This document shows, piece by piece, positions 43,824-53,275 of a stretch of DNA of 64,000 bases. The notes under the pieces are model-generated. The model ran no database searches and was not told where the DNA came from. It saw only the letters and a program-made list of their open reading frames with translations. Source of the DNA: Duganella sp. CF458 (lineage in GTDB: Bacteria; Pseudomonadota; Gammaproteobacteria; Burkholderiales; Burkholderiaceae_D); NCBI RefSeq assembly GCF_900113115.1, contig NZ_FOOF01000023.1:25328-89327 (forward strand), read 5' to 3'. How positions within the stretch are numbered: the stretch's first letter is position 1; each line of letters opens with the position of its first letter. A program made the position numbers and the translations under genes.

Positions 43824-44318
43824 TCAATCCTCCTTGGGCGCGATGGCCGCCAGATTCTCGGTGTTTTGCAGCACCTCGGTCAGCAGGTCTTCCAGCCGGT
43901 CGTTGCCTGCCAGCTTGTTGCGCAGGTCAGCGAGCTTGCTGCGTGCGTCCAGCAGCCTGCGCAAGGGCTCCACTTGGCGCACAATAGCCTCCGGGCGGAA
44001 GTCCTGCATGGAGCCGAAGCGCAGTTCTACCGGAAATTCGCCGTCCGCACCGAGGCGGTTGGGCACCTGGAAATTCAGCACGGGATTGACGCCGGCCAGC
44101 ACTTCGTCGAAGTTATTGCTGTCGATATTGACGAAATTACGCTCTTTCAGGCGCTTTTGCGGCGCGGCAGGATTGCCGCCGAAGTCGCCCAGGACGCCGA
44201 CCACAAAGGGAAGTTCCTTGTTTTCCAGGTCGCCGCCGACTTCAACGTCATAAGTCATCTGCACCCGTGGCGGACGCACCTTGCTCAAGCGCTTCTGCAC
44301 GCTGTCACGATTAGCCAT
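43824..44318 (-). CDS. tssB: Type VI sheath small subunit TssB/VipA
   Basis: A 164-residue sheath subunit partner of TssC. It begins MANRDSVQKRLSKVRPPRVQMTYDVE and has the conserved LPFVVGVLGDFGG and KERNFVNIDSNNFDEVLAGV segments, ending in a helical LLDARSKLADLRNKLAG stretch. It lies 9 nt after the TPR lipoprotein gene and abuts tssC. Confidence 0.96.
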   Translation of the reverse strand: MANRDSVQKRLSKVRPPRVQMTYDVEVGGDLENKELPFVVGVLGDFGGNPAAPQKRLKERNFVNIDSNNFDEVLAGVNPVLNFQVPNRLGADGEFPVELRFGSMQDFRPEAIVRQVEPLRRLLDARSKLADLRNKLAGNDRLEDLLTEVLQNTENLAAIAPKED

Positions 44319-44327
44319 GGCCGGCTC

Positions 44328-44909
44328 CTATTTGAGTGCGCCGAAAGGATCGGCTGCGGTGGAAGGATTGGGCGCCGTGCGCGTTGCCGGCAGCTTGATG
44401 GGCGGCGCCGTCTTTTTCGGCTGCCGCACACCGCCGGCCACCGGAACGAGGACGTCTTCGCCGAGCGTGTTGCGCAGCGTGCGCGCCAGTTCCTGGGCTT
44501 CGCTGCGCACCGACCCGCCAAGATTGCTTTGCTGGTTCAGTTCGGCCAGGGAGCGTGTCGACAGGCGCAGCCCACTGACGGCAATGATGCTGAGGGCCTG
44601 CTTGTCTGCCGGGTCGCGTTGCAGCGCTTCCTGCGCCTGCAAGATGGCGTCGCTGTAGTTGCCGCGGTCGAAGCGCATCTGCGCCATTTGCAGCCACGGC
44701 GCTTTCTCGGAAGGGTAGCTCGCAGCGGCAGTCTTCAGCGCTGCGAAGGATCTCTCGTGCTGGCCCGCCGCTGCGGCGCGATCGGCATCGGCGAGCACTT
44801 TCTCAAGCGATTGATGGGCCGCCCTGTCGGCGCCTTGCAATGGTCCTTCGGTGGCGCATCCGGCCAGCATGGCCGCGCCAACCAGTACTGCCGTCAATGA
44901 TTTGCGCAT
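44328..44909 (-). CDS. T6SS-associated TPR lipoprotein
   Basis: A 193-residue lipoprotein with lipobox LAGC (Cys at residue 18), then TPR-like helices (AAGQHERSFAALKTAAASYPSEKAPWLQMAQMRFDRGN, YSDAILQAQEALQRDP), a Leu-rich section and a Pro-rich tail. It leads the tssB-tssC-hcp arm, with GGAGG before the ATG. Comparable TPR lipoproteins occur upstream of tssB in Burkholderia clusters. It does not look like the small beta-sandwich TssJ; whether it fills TssJ's place is unknown. Confidence 0.85.
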   Translation of the reverse strand: MRKSLTAVLVGAAMLAGCATEGPLQGADRAAHQSLEKVLADADRAAAAGQHERSFAALKTAAASYPSEKAPWLQMAQMRFDRGNYSDAILQAQEALQRDPADKQALSIIAVSGLRLSTRSLAELNQQSNLGGSVRSEAQELARTLRNTLGEDVLVPVAGGVRQPKKTAPPIKLPATRTAPNPSTAADPFGALK

Positions 44910-44965
44910 CGTTCCCTCCTTCCGCAAAGTGAAGGCCATTATTGAATCGATGCGCGGGTTCGCCA

Positions 44966-45022
44966 TTGCGTTGTCGCAAAGGCCCCTGACATCGCCGCAC
45001 CGCTGTTTGCGCCCGCGCAAAC
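44966..45022. promoter_or_regulatory. Two inverted repeats in the divergent T6SS promoter region
   Basis: TTGCG-TTGT-CGCAA (44966-44979) and the perfect dyad GTTTGCGC-CC-GCGCAAAC (45005-45022) share the CGCAA half-site and lie between the divergent lipoprotein (starts 44909) and tssK (starts 45074) genes. They could bind one dimeric regulator controlling both arms. No clear sigma-54 element was found. Confidence 0.5.
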
Positions 45023-45073
45023 GCCGGCTGCACAGCGCCAGTTTTAATGGATACCTCAACCAAGGAGGCCGGC

Positions 45074-46378
45074 ATGACATTACCTGCAAAGATCCTTTGG
45101 AGCGAAGGCCTGTTCCTGCGTCCGCAGCACTTCCAGCAGCAAGACCGTTATCACGAAGCGCGCATGCACGCGACTGTCCTGGCCGCGCAGCCGATGCTGT
45201 GGGGCGTGCAATCGGTGGAGTGGGACACGGCGGCACTGGCGAACGGCAAGCTGCGCATGCTGGCCCTGCGCGCAATCTTCCGCGAGGGCGAACTGTTCGA
45301 CGCCCCCGCCAGCGATCCGCTGCCGCCAGCCATCGACCTCACGACCTTGCCGGCGGAGGTGCAGGAAATCTGTTATCACGCAGCCCTGCCGTCGCAGGAG
45401 TCCGACCGCTTCCAGCAGTCCGAGCGCGAGACGGCAGACCTGTTCAGCGATGCATTGCCCGCCGGCCTGACCTACCTGCGCAAGCAGGTACGGCTGGTGT
45501 CAGACCTGGAACCACGCGGCGCCTACGACAGCTTTCCTTTGCTGCGGTTGCGCCGCCTGGTCTCGGGCAGCTTCGAGATCGATCCATCACTCATGCCGCC
45601 ATCCCTGTCCATCGGCGCAACGCCGCGGCTCAAGCTGCTGCTCGACCAGTTGATGGATGCGCTGCAGGCCAAGATCAACGCCTTGCAAGGCCACATGCGC
45701 GAACCAAGCCGCAATGTCATCGAGTTCCGCACCGGCGACGTATCGTCGTTCTGGCTGCTGCACACAGTCTCCACCTCGGCAGCGATCCTGCTCCACTTGC
45801 TGCGCCATCCTTCGCTTCATCCGGAGCGCCTGTACCAGGCCATGCTCGGCTTGGCGGGCGGCCTGATGACGTATTCGCGCCTGGTCCACCTTGGCAATCT
45901 GCCTTGTTACGACCATGCGGCACCGGGGGCCGTCTTCCTGCAGCTCGACGGCTTGATCCGCGAACTGCTCGACACAGTGATTTCGGCGCGCTACTTCGCC
46001 ATCGCCCTGCGCGAAGAAAAGCCAGGCTACCATCTCGGCAAGCTCGATTCGGACAAGATCAGCACCGGCGCCACGCTCTACCTCGCCATCGCCGCGGCAA
46101 TACCGCTGCTGGAGCTGGTTGAGGCGGTGCCGCTACGCGTCAAAGCAGGTGCGCCGGACGACGTCGAACAATGCGTTCTGTCGGCTATGCCTGGCGTGAA
46201 ACTGGTGCACGCGCCACAGGTGCCTTCCGCCATTCCCGTGCGCCCCGACACTTGCTACTTCACACTCGAAAACCGGGGCGTGCTGTATGAGCAGATGCTC
46301 AAGGCGCAATCCATTTCGATCTACGTGCCCGCAGGGATCAAGGAACTGCGGCTCGAACTGCTGGTGGTGACAGCATGA
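45074..46378 (+). CDS. tssK: Type VI baseplate-membrane connector TssK
   Basis: A 434-residue protein linking the baseplate to the TssJLM membrane complex. The diagnostic start is PAKILWSEGLFLRPQHFQQQDRYHE. Later, LLHTVSTSAAILLHLLRHPSLHPERLYQAMLGLAGGLMTYS is the conserved core, ending with the TssL-binding lobe. The ATG at 45074 follows AAGGAGG by 5 nt, so the upstream ORF extension is dropped. It overlaps tssL by ATGA. Confidence 0.96.
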   Translation: MTLPAKILWSEGLFLRPQHFQQQDRYHEARMHATVLAAQPMLWGVQSVEWDTAALANGKLRMLALRAIFREGELFDAPASDPLPPAIDLTTLPAEVQEICYHAALPSQESDRFQQSERETADLFSDALPAGLTYLRKQVRLVSDLEPRGAYDSFPLLRLRRLVSGSFEIDPSLMPPSLSIGATPRLKLLLDQLMDALQAKINALQGHMREPSRNVIEFRTGDVSSFWLLHTVSTSAAILLHLLRHPSLHPERLYQAMLGLAGGLMTYSRLVHLGNLPCYDHAAPGAVFLQLDGLIRELLDTVISARYFAIALREEKPGYHLGKLDSDKISTGATLYLAIAAAIPLLELVEAVPLRVKAGAPDDVEQCVLSAMPGVKLVHAPQVPSAIPVRPDTCYFTLENRGVLYEQMLKAQSISIYVPAGIKELRLELLVVTA

Positions 46379-47121
46379 GCCATTTCATCGAACGGCGCGC
46401 CGCTCCGCCGCAGCAACGCATCCCTGCCCTGGTGGACCTGATGCACGAGGGATTCCACATGCTTTCCCTGCTGCGTCATGGCAGCGCCCCGCCGGGTGAA
46501 GCGGAATTCGCGGGTGCGATCCGCACTTTCCTGGACGACTTCGGCAGTCAGGCACGCGACCTGCACATCGCGGCCGACGATATCGAGCACGCCAAATATG
46601 CCTTCTGCGCAGCCCTGGACGAAACAATACTGGCGTCCACGTTCCCCTTGCGGGACGCCTGGGAGCGCAGGCCGTTACAGTTGCTGCTGTTCGGCGACCA
46701 ATTGGCGGGCGAGCATTTCTTCGACAAGCTGGAACAACTACGCCTGAAGGGTAGCGAAAGGCTGCAGGCGCTCCAGGTATTCCATATGTGCCTGCTGCTT
46801 GGCTTCAAGGGCCGCTATGCACTGGACGACGCCGATCGCCTCTCCTACCTGACCGCGCGCCTGGGCGACGAGATAGCGCACCTGCGCGGCAAGGATAAGG
46901 GCTTTGCCCCGCGTGCGGCGCGGCCGGACAATGTCGCACACAAGCTGCAAAGCAATGCTCCGCTCTGGATCGCGGGCGGCGTATTCTCCTTGGCGGCATT
47001 GGCCTCGTTCGGCGCCATGCGCTATTCGCTCACCAGCTCGACCGGCGCCGCACTGGCTGCCTACCAGGACGTGGTCAAACAGCCGCCGCGCCCTGCCACC
47101 CTGACAATGACGCTGCCCTAG
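46375..47121 (+). CDS. tssL: Type VI membrane-complex protein TssL (DotU)
   Basis: A 248-residue inner-membrane protein. The cytoplasmic DotU domain (about residues 15-190) has DIEHAKYAFCAALDETIL, the acid/Trp region ERRPLQLLLFGDQLAGEHFFDKLE and GFKGRYAL; one TM helix is at about 200-220 (WIAGGVFSLAALASFGAM), with a short periplasmic tail. It has no fused OmpA domain; a separate OmpA gene lies next to it in the opposite direction, overlapping 4 nt. Confidence 0.95.
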   Translation: MSHFIERRAAPPQQRIPALVDLMHEGFHMLSLLRHGSAPPGEAEFAGAIRTFLDDFGSQARDLHIAADDIEHAKYAFCAALDETILASTFPLRDAWERRPLQLLLFGDQLAGEHFFDKLEQLRLKGSERLQALQVFHMCLLLGFKGRYALDDADRLSYLTARLGDEIAHLRGKDKGFAPRAARPDNVAHKLQSNAPLWIAGGVFSLAALASFGAMRYSLTSSTGAALAAYQDVVKQPPRPATLTMTLP

Positions 47122-47864
47122 TCCGCCACGCGGAACTCAATGCGCCGGTTGCGGGCGCGTCCTTCCGCACTGGCATTGTCGGCCAACGGCTGGTCCGGCC
47201 CGGCGCCGGCCACCGCAATGCTGGCCGCGGCAATGCCCTTGGCCGCCAAATAGCTGCGCACAGCAGCGGCGCGGGCCAGGCTGAGCGCCAGGTTGGCCTC
47301 GCGCGCGCCGGTATTGTCGGTGTGGCCGATGACCTCCACCTTGCGCCCGCCGATCTGGCCCAGCGCTGCCGCCATTTCATCGAGGATCTGCATCCCGGAC
47401 GGACGCAGCACCGCCTGCCCGCTTTCGAACTCGATGATGCGCCGCGCCAGCGCAGTATCGAGCACCTTTTGCGCCGGGGCGTTGACGCGCAAGCCATTGC
47501 TGATCGTGTAGGTCGGATTGAGGCTGTTGGCCAGGTCGCCCGCCACCTGCTGCCGCAGCGCCTCGTTTGCGACATCGCCGCGAATCCCCACGCGGTTGCC
47601 TTCGACCGTCAATTGCCCCTGGCTGACCTGCTTCAGCGGTTCACCGAGCAGCTTTTGCATATGCGCGCTCCAGTTGGGCGGTGCCACCACGCTGCCGACT
47701 GCAATCTGGTCCACGACCCGGGCGCCGCCGTACAAGGCGCGGGCGCGCTGCAGGATGGCAGCCTTGGTCGCTTCGTCGGGCACCGTGCCCGCCACGACGA
47801 CCGGCGCAAGCTGCGCGAAGGCTGGCGTACAGGCCAGCAGAGAGACCAGGGCCGACTTGCGCAT
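47118..47864 (-). CDS. T6SS-associated OmpA-family protein with BON-like domain
   Basis: A 248-residue exported protein: signal peptide (about residues 1-17, LLACTPAFA), a BON-like domain (VAGTVPDEATKAAILQRARALYGG, about 22-95), and a C-terminal OmpA peptidoglycan-binding domain (FESGQAVLRPSGMQIL, IGHTDNTGAREANLALSLARA, GRARNRRIEFRV). AAGGAG lies 7 nt before the ATG at 47864; the upstream ORF extension into tagF is discarded. It probably anchors the system to the cell wall since TssL lacks the domain. It follows tagF by 14 nt. Confidence 0.9.
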   Translation of the reverse strand: MRKSALVSLLACTPAFAQLAPVVVAGTVPDEATKAAILQRARALYGGARVVDQIAVGSVVAPPNWSAHMQKLLGEPLKQVSQGQLTVEGNRVGIRGDVANEALRQQVAGDLANSLNPTYTISNGLRVNAPAQKVLDTALARRIIEFESGQAVLRPSGMQILDEMAAALGQIGGRKVEVIGHTDNTGAREANLALSLARAAAVRSYLAAKGIAAASIAVAGAGPDQPLADNASAEGRARNRRIEFRVAD

Positions 47865-47878
47865 GGCGGGCTCCTTTG

Positions 47879-48835
47879 TCAGCAAAAGGTTTCGTGGAAC
47901 AGTTGAATGGCAACGGGCAGGCCAAGCTGTCCTTGTTCCAGGCAGGCCGACAGGCGCTGCAAAGGTGCCTCGCCATGCACGGCGCCTTCCGCCCAGGCGC
48001 AGTCGCCGAGCACCACCATGTTTTCCTGCACCGACTCCGGATCTATCACGGAGAACAGGCTGGCCGGGTTGGCGCCATCCAAGCCAAGCACCAAGGATGG
48101 CTGGCCTGCGACGGGCCCGAGGAACATGGCGATTTCGAGGTCCTGGCGCGCCAGCAGCGGCGCGGCAAGCGACATCCAGAATGCGGCGACCGGTGCCCGC
48201 AATACCGCTTGGCGCGGCAAAGGCAGGGCCAGGCAACGCGAAGTCACCGGTGCACCCTCGCGCAGCGGCGACAGCAACAAACCCAATGCAAGCAACAGGT
48301 TCCGCGCCGGCACGCCCCCGGACGGCCCGGCAAGCGAGTCTTCCAGGCTGGCCAGGCAGGCGCCCGCCATGTAGTCCTGCAGGGCGGCCTCGGCCAGCGA
48401 CGATTCGGTCAAAGGCACCGGCGAGATGCCGTCGACCGGCCGCACGGCGGCGCCAGTTGCCGCGCCGGCCGCGATAGCAAGGCCTTCCCAGGCTGGTGCC
48501 AATGCCAATGGGCTACAGGGAAGGAAGTCGCGCGGCTTTACGATATGGTGCACGGCCATGCAGGTGAACGGGAAGCGGCGTGCCGACTGGTCCCGGCTGG
48601 CCAGCAAGTGCCCGCAGACCACCTGGCGTGAACGCGTTCCGATAAACGCGAAGTCCAGCGGAGGGCATGCATCATAATGCTGGCGCCAACGCGGGTTGGC
48701 TGCCAGGCGCTGCATGACAGCGGCCAGCCACTGGTCCATCAACTCCACCAGGATCTGGTCGCCTGGTGAACGCACAAAGTCGCCGCATCCTGGCAGCTTG
48801 CCGAAATAGGCAATGCGCTGCATTCGCACGTTCAT
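47879..48835 (-). CDS. tagF: Type VI secretion-associated protein TagF (ImpM family)
   Basis: A 318-residue protein of the TagF/ImpM family, a posttranslational repressor of T6SS in Pseudomonas. The family start RIAYFGKLPGCGDFVRSP and the LDFAFIGTRSRQVVCGHLLASRD / RFPFT segments are clear; the first ~140 residues are the ImpM domain, the rest is a less conserved C-terminal extension. It overlaps tssM by ATGA. Confidence 0.93.
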   Translation of the reverse strand: MNVRMQRIAYFGKLPGCGDFVRSPGDQILVELMDQWLAAVMQRLAANPRWRQHYDACPPLDFAFIGTRSRQVVCGHLLASRDQSARRFPFTCMAVHHIVKPRDFLPCSPLALAPAWEGLAIAAGAATGAAVRPVDGISPVPLTESSLAEAALQDYMAGACLASLEDSLAGPSGGVPARNLLLALGLLLSPLREGAPVTSRCLALPLPRQAVLRAPVAAFWMSLAAPLLARQDLEIAMFLGPVAGQPSLVLGLDGANPASLFSVIDPESVQENMVVLGDCAWAEGAVHGEAPLQRLSACLEQGQLGLPVAIQLFHETFC

Positions 48836-51800
48836 GGCGCGGTTCCTTTGCCGACCACGGTTTCGGGCAAGCGCATGCCACGGAAGCCTGTCTCGCCCTG
48901 GGTACTACCCGGCGCGCTGGTGATACGCAAGTCCACCGTGATTGCAACGCCCCCGCTGCTCCAGCGCAGTTCGTGTACACCCTCTTCCTTTCGCGTGCGA
49001 ACCGCGGAATCGATCATCCTGCGCAAGCCGGCGGCGCCGCTTTCGCTGAACAACTCCACCACCTTGCCTTCCGGTGTCACGCCACTGATTCGCACGCCGC
49101 TGCTTCCTTGCGGCCCCGGGTAGACCATGTTCGCCCATTGCGGCACGCTGTTGCGGAATCGCAGCAACTGGCCATCGATCTCAATCGAGTACTCCACCAA
49201 GCCGCCGGCGGCATGCGGCAAGAGCTGGAATACCGTCTGCGTCGTCGAAGCCACGCCGCCCGCCGCCACCGGCGCCATCCAGGCAGGAAAACGCTGCAAG
49301 GTCTGCGCAGTGAAGCTGATGCCCATGTCGGCCCAGGTGCGCGGCGCCAGCACGTCGCCGCGCCGCACGACCAGCGTACCCAGGGAATTGGCGACAAACT
49401 TCGCGATCGCGCCCTCCGGCCCGAACACCTGGCCGATTTCCGCCTGGCTGGCTTCCGCGCTGCCGGCCGGGGCGAACGGGAATTTTCCCGCCAGCGTACG
49501 GCTGAATGGCTCAATCACCTGCGCCTGCCAGGTCTTGTTGATCTCGGCTTCCGCCGGCACCACCAGCCCCGCGAAGACTTGTATCAGCGGTCGGACCAGG
49601 AGCGGCCGGATGGCCTGCCTCTGCGCATCGCCCAGGCCTGCCATCATCTGCTCATCTACATGGCGCAGTGCCTCGGAAAGCTCCGAGCCGGAACCCTCCA
49701 GCGTTTGCTGCATCAGCTGCCTGGCGCCCGGGCCCGGATCACCCTGGTTGCGGATGCCATTGAGACGCGCCCGCAGCCGCGAAAGATGCTCAAGGTAAGT
49801 CCGCATCAGGGAACCATCCTTGTCGCGGACTGCCAGCAATCCCGCCACCGGTGCGAATTCGCGGCCCAGCGCGCCGGCTTGCGGCAGCGCAGCCGCGACG
49901 GCGCCTGCAGCCGGCGCGCGTTCAAACAGGCGCGCCTTGAACCAGTGCGCCAAGCCCTTGTCGGCCTGTTGCACACTCACCTTCGCCAGGCCCGGGTTAT
50001 CCCAACCTGTCTGCGTCACTACCGTGGTCCATACTTTCAGCAGCGGGGAGATGGCTGGATCACCCAGGCGATTCATGGCGTCGGCCGTGCGCTGGAAATC
50101 GGGCATCGCAGCAATCACGACTCCTTGCAGGAAGGCTTGCCACTCCTTGGCGTATTCGGCCTTGTAGGTATCGGTCAGCGCCTTTTGCACCTGCTCGGGG
50201 CTGCCCTCCAGCGTCAGGTCGGTACGCTCCGCCGTTTTCAACACCCAGTCGCTCGATTGCAGCGCATTGTTGGCAGCCTCGCGGATGGCGGTACGGACAT
50301 AACCCTCCCACGCCTCGCGCGTGAAAGCGCCGGATACGGCATGGCTACCCTGCACCAGCTCCCGATCCTGCTCGCCGACAACGCGCGCCACCGTCATCGC
50401 CGGGTAGCGGGTGCTGGCGCGTGCCTTGATCTCGGCATAGACGCGCTCGCGCGCTGTCATGCCGCGCACGACTTGCCGCAACTGCTCGCGCGCCGCATCG
50501 ACCATCGCGAGCTTGGGTTCAAGGCGCGGCCAGGCGGGATCGTTCAGCTGCGCAAGGTAGAACGCCAACAGGCCTTCCGCGCTGCGCAATAGCTGTTCGC
50601 GCGGCATCGCGCCGCGGTTGCTCTCCAGCCAGTTGCGCCAGTGGCGCGTGAGCTGGTCGCCCAGGTGGCCGGTTTCGGCGTGCGATTTATCGGCCAGCAT
50701 CAGGTAGGCCTTCAGCGCGTTGTAGGAGTCCTCGACATTGCCCGTCTCGCGTTGGCCAAGGGCGAACAATTGCGTCTCCAGGCTGGCCGCAACGGGCTTG
50801 AGCAGGATTTCGTTCATGCCCTTGAGGTATTCGCTGCGCAGCTTGCGGCCCAGCGCACCGCCCTGGTACATGCCCATGCCCAGCAACCAGGGCGACTCGC
50901 GGTCGAGCTTATCCAACTGTTCGATGCGGTCCTGCAGTAGTTGCAGGGCTTCCAGGCGCGATTGCAAATCAGGGCGCTGCGCCTGCAGTCTGACCGCCTT
51001 GTCCAGGTCCGCCGCCGCATTGGCAACCAGTTGCGCGTTGCCGGAATACGACCAGGTCCAGGCGCCCAGTGTCGCGCCGAGAAGCAGGATCGCGCACGCA
51101 AAGCCGCCATTCCGCAGCAGCAGTTGTTTGCGTGTCGCATACTGGGAGACCAGGTCCTTGTCGGCGAAGATCACTTCACGGAACAGCCGGGGCAGGAAAT
51201 AGCCCGCCTGCCCACCCATGCGCGGCGGGGCATCGGCTGGCCGCGTCAGCCCAAAGCGCTGTGCGACACGCAGCGACTGTGCACACAGCGGCTGCCCCTC
51301 CTGCAGCGCACTGGTGAAGTAGTACCCCCGGAACAATGGACGAAACTGGAAAGGATTGTCTTCGAACAGCGTGGCGAGGAACGCCTTTAACGGTGCACGC
51401 AAGGCTGCGAACTCGAGAGGGAAAGTATGCACACCGGCCGGCACCAGTTCGCGGCGGCGCTGGGACATGGTAGCGATGCCCATTTCTCGCAGCCCTTCGC
51501 AAAGTTCTTCAAAGCTTTGCTCGAAAAATGCCAGCATGTCGCCGCAGCCGGCCTTCTGCTTGAACGGCATGGTTGCCCCCCACGGCCGCTCGCGTTCCAC
51601 CGCCTCCGCATGCATGAAGAAATCGGCAAAGCCGGCTACCAGGTCGGCCTTGGTGAACATGACATACACCGGCGCAAAGATTTCCAATTTTTCGATCAGG
51701 TCCTGCACCCGCTGGCGCAGGCTTCGCGCGAGCTGCATCACCGACTCCGTGTCGTCGCCGCGCAACTCGGCGATGCTCACCGCGATGACGATGCCATTGA

Positions 51801-52389
51801 CAGGCGCCCGTGGCCGGTGCTTTTTCAACAATCCAAGGAAACCATGCCACTCCTCCCGGTCTACCGCCTGCACCGCGTAACGGCCGGCGGTGTCGAGCAG
51901 GATGCCTTCCGCGGTAAAGAACCAGTCGCACTGGCGCGTGCCGCCGACGCCCTGGATCGCCTTCGGATCGGCAAACGGAAACTGCAGTCCGGATTGCGTG
52001 ATCGCGCTGCTTTTACCGGCTGCTGGATTGCCAATCACCATATACCACGGCAATTCGTACAATGCGCGCGCCCCGGTTGCGCGGCCAAGGCGCGAATTCC
52101 TGATCGTGCCGACCGCTTCCAGCATTGCGCTGCGCACCGCATCCAGGTCGGCTTCGGCGCGTGTTGCGGCTGGCGGTTCCGGCTCGGCTTCTCGCCGACG
52201 CGCGAGGTAGCGGCGGGTGCCCCATGCCGCCAGCGCCAGCGCGGCGACTGCCGCGATGCCGGCCACCGCCCACACAAGCGCAAGTTGCAGGAATTCGGCA
52301 CCGAGCAAGAACAGCCCGGCCAGTAACGCGAAGGCCAGTATGTTCAGGGTGCGCCTGTTGGTGAGCAGGTACCAGGTTCGTTGCAGCAT
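48832..52389 (-). CDS. tssM: Type VI membrane-complex protein TssM (IcmF)
   Basis: An 1185-residue inner-membrane protein that spans the periplasm. Two N-terminal TM helices (about residues 15-35 and 38-56), a cytoplasmic NTPase domain with Walker A VIGNPAAGKSSAI and LLDTAGRY, a third TM helix near 435-455 (GGFACAILLLGATLGAWTW), then the long periplasmic IcmF-related domain ending in the beta-rich C-terminus (LRWSSGGVAITVDLRI) that normally docks to TssJ. Overlaps tagF; starts 69 nt after the peptidase gene. Confidence 0.95.
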   Translation of the reverse strand: MLQRTWYLLTNRRTLNILAFALLAGLFLLGAEFLQLALVWAVAGIAAVAALALAAWGTRRYLARRREAEPEPPAATRAEADLDAVRSAMLEAVGTIRNSRLGRATGARALYELPWYMVIGNPAAGKSSAITQSGLQFPFADPKAIQGVGGTRQCDWFFTAEGILLDTAGRYAVQAVDREEWHGFLGLLKKHRPRAPVNGIVIAVSIAELRGDDTESVMQLARSLRQRVQDLIEKLEIFAPVYVMFTKADLVAGFADFFMHAEAVERERPWGATMPFKQKAGCGDMLAFFEQSFEELCEGLREMGIATMSQRRRELVPAGVHTFPLEFAALRAPLKAFLATLFEDNPFQFRPLFRGYYFTSALQEGQPLCAQSLRVAQRFGLTRPADAPPRMGGQAGYFLPRLFREVIFADKDLVSQYATRKQLLLRNGGFACAILLLGATLGAWTWSYSGNAQLVANAAADLDKAVRLQAQRPDLQSRLEALQLLQDRIEQLDKLDRESPWLLGMGMYQGGALGRKLRSEYLKGMNEILLKPVAASLETQLFALGQRETGNVEDSYNALKAYLMLADKSHAETGHLGDQLTRHWRNWLESNRGAMPREQLLRSAEGLLAFYLAQLNDPAWPRLEPKLAMVDAAREQLRQVVRGMTARERVYAEIKARASTRYPAMTVARVVGEQDRELVQGSHAVSGAFTREAWEGYVRTAIREAANNALQSSDWVLKTAERTDLTLEGSPEQVQKALTDTYKAEYAKEWQAFLQGVVIAAMPDFQRTADAMNRLGDPAISPLLKVWTTVVTQTGWDNPGLAKVSVQQADKGLAHWFKARLFERAPAAGAVAAALPQAGALGREFAPVAGLLAVRDKDGSLMRTYLEHLSRLRARLNGIRNQGDPGPGARQLMQQTLEGSGSELSEALRHVDEQMMAGLGDAQRQAIRPLLVRPLIQVFAGLVVPAEAEINKTWQAQVIEPFSRTLAGKFPFAPAGSAEASQAEIGQVFGPEGAIAKFVANSLGTLVVRRGDVLAPRTWADMGISFTAQTLQRFPAWMAPVAAGGVASTTQTVFQLLPHAAGGLVEYSIEIDGQLLRFRNSVPQWANMVYPGPQGSSGVRISGVTPEGKVVELFSESGAAGLRRMIDSAVRTRKEEGVHELRWSSGGVAITVDLRITSAPGSTQGETGFRGMRLPETVVGKGTAP

Positions 52390-52458
52390 GATTGACTGGA
52401 AAAGGAAGGCAGGTTGGCCGATGTTGCCACCAAGCTGAGCGAAGCCCCTTGAGCCGGC

Positions 52459-53184
52459 TCAAGCCCCGGTGTCGCGTGTGCGCAATTCAGTGTGGCCAAA
52501 GTCCATCATGGTCCAGCGCCCTCCCCACACCATGCCAAGCGCTTCCGCAGCCTCGCCATATAATTGGTAGCCGCGCATGGCCCATGGATCACGCTCGCTG
52601 ATCACCAGCTTTCCTTCTCGAACAAAGGCGCAATCCGCAGCCAGTCCAAACTGGTGGAAGCTCTGGAAGGCGCGTGCATTGCTGACATGGCTGCCTGCCG
52701 CAGCCAGCCTGTCCTGGCGTTCGGCGCTGCGGTAACCCTCCAACAACGCCATCTGGTAGCCGTGCCGTTCGCGCATCAGGTTGAACACCAGCAGCAAGCG
52801 CCGCGCAAAGTCCTTGTCGAGGAGCTGCCAGTCGCGGTCGGCCTGCGACAGCATTGGCCGCAGCAGTTCCACTTCCGCCGCCGAAAAAACCAATGGCGGC
52901 AATGGCAGCGGGGGCACCAGTTGTTCGCCTTGCAGCAAAGCTGCGACTTGCGGATCGACCGCGCGGCCGCTGTCTTCAAACTCCGGCAACATCTGCTGCG
53001 GCCGCAGCAAGCGCACCAGGGCCGCTGGAGTGCCGGCCAGCACCGCAGTGCCGGCACCGATCAATAGCATGCGCCGCTGGCGCAGGCTGGGCCGTCGCTT
53101 GGGTGGAAATAACAACAGCCAGCCGGCGGCACTTGCCACCACGAAGACGCCCGCAACGATAAATGGCAGCATGGTGCGATCCAT
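52459..53184 (-). CDS. TagX-like M15 family zinc peptidase, T6SS-linked
   Basis: A 241-residue membrane-anchored peptidase with two N-terminal hydrophobic segments (about residues 7-26 and 40-58) and a periplasmic M15 domain: EGYRSAERQDRL, SFHQFGLAADCAF with zinc ligands H177 and D184, and DFGHTEL with H231. In Acinetobacter TagX is an L,D-endopeptidase that opens peptidoglycan for T6SS assembly; position beside tssM fits the same job. Starts MDRTML at 53184, or shorter at MLPF; the longer ORF start at 53214 also exists. First gene of the tssM-tagF-ompA arm. Confidence 0.85.
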   Translation of the reverse strand: MDRTMLPFIVAGVFVVASAAGWLLLFPPKRRPSLRQRRMLLIGAGTAVLAGTPAALVRLLRPQQMLPEFEDSGRAVDPQVAALLQGEQLVPPLPLPPLVFSAAEVELLRPMLSQADRDWQLLDKDFARRLLLVFNLMRERHGYQMALLEGYRSAERQDRLAAAGSHVSNARAFQSFHQFGLAADCAFVREGKLVISERDPWAMRGYQLYGEAAEALGMVWGGRWTMMDFGHTELRTRDTGA

Positions 53185-53275
53185 CAATACGAAAGCGCAT
53201 ACGGCACGCGACACTTGAATCCTATGCCGCCACGCAATCGGACGGGGCGAGCGAAATCAAGCTTTAGGAGGACTT

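Noticed and set aside
48766..50592. 608-codon + strand ORF opposite tssM
   Set aside because: Antisense shadow; Arg/His-rich translation, no recognisable domain.
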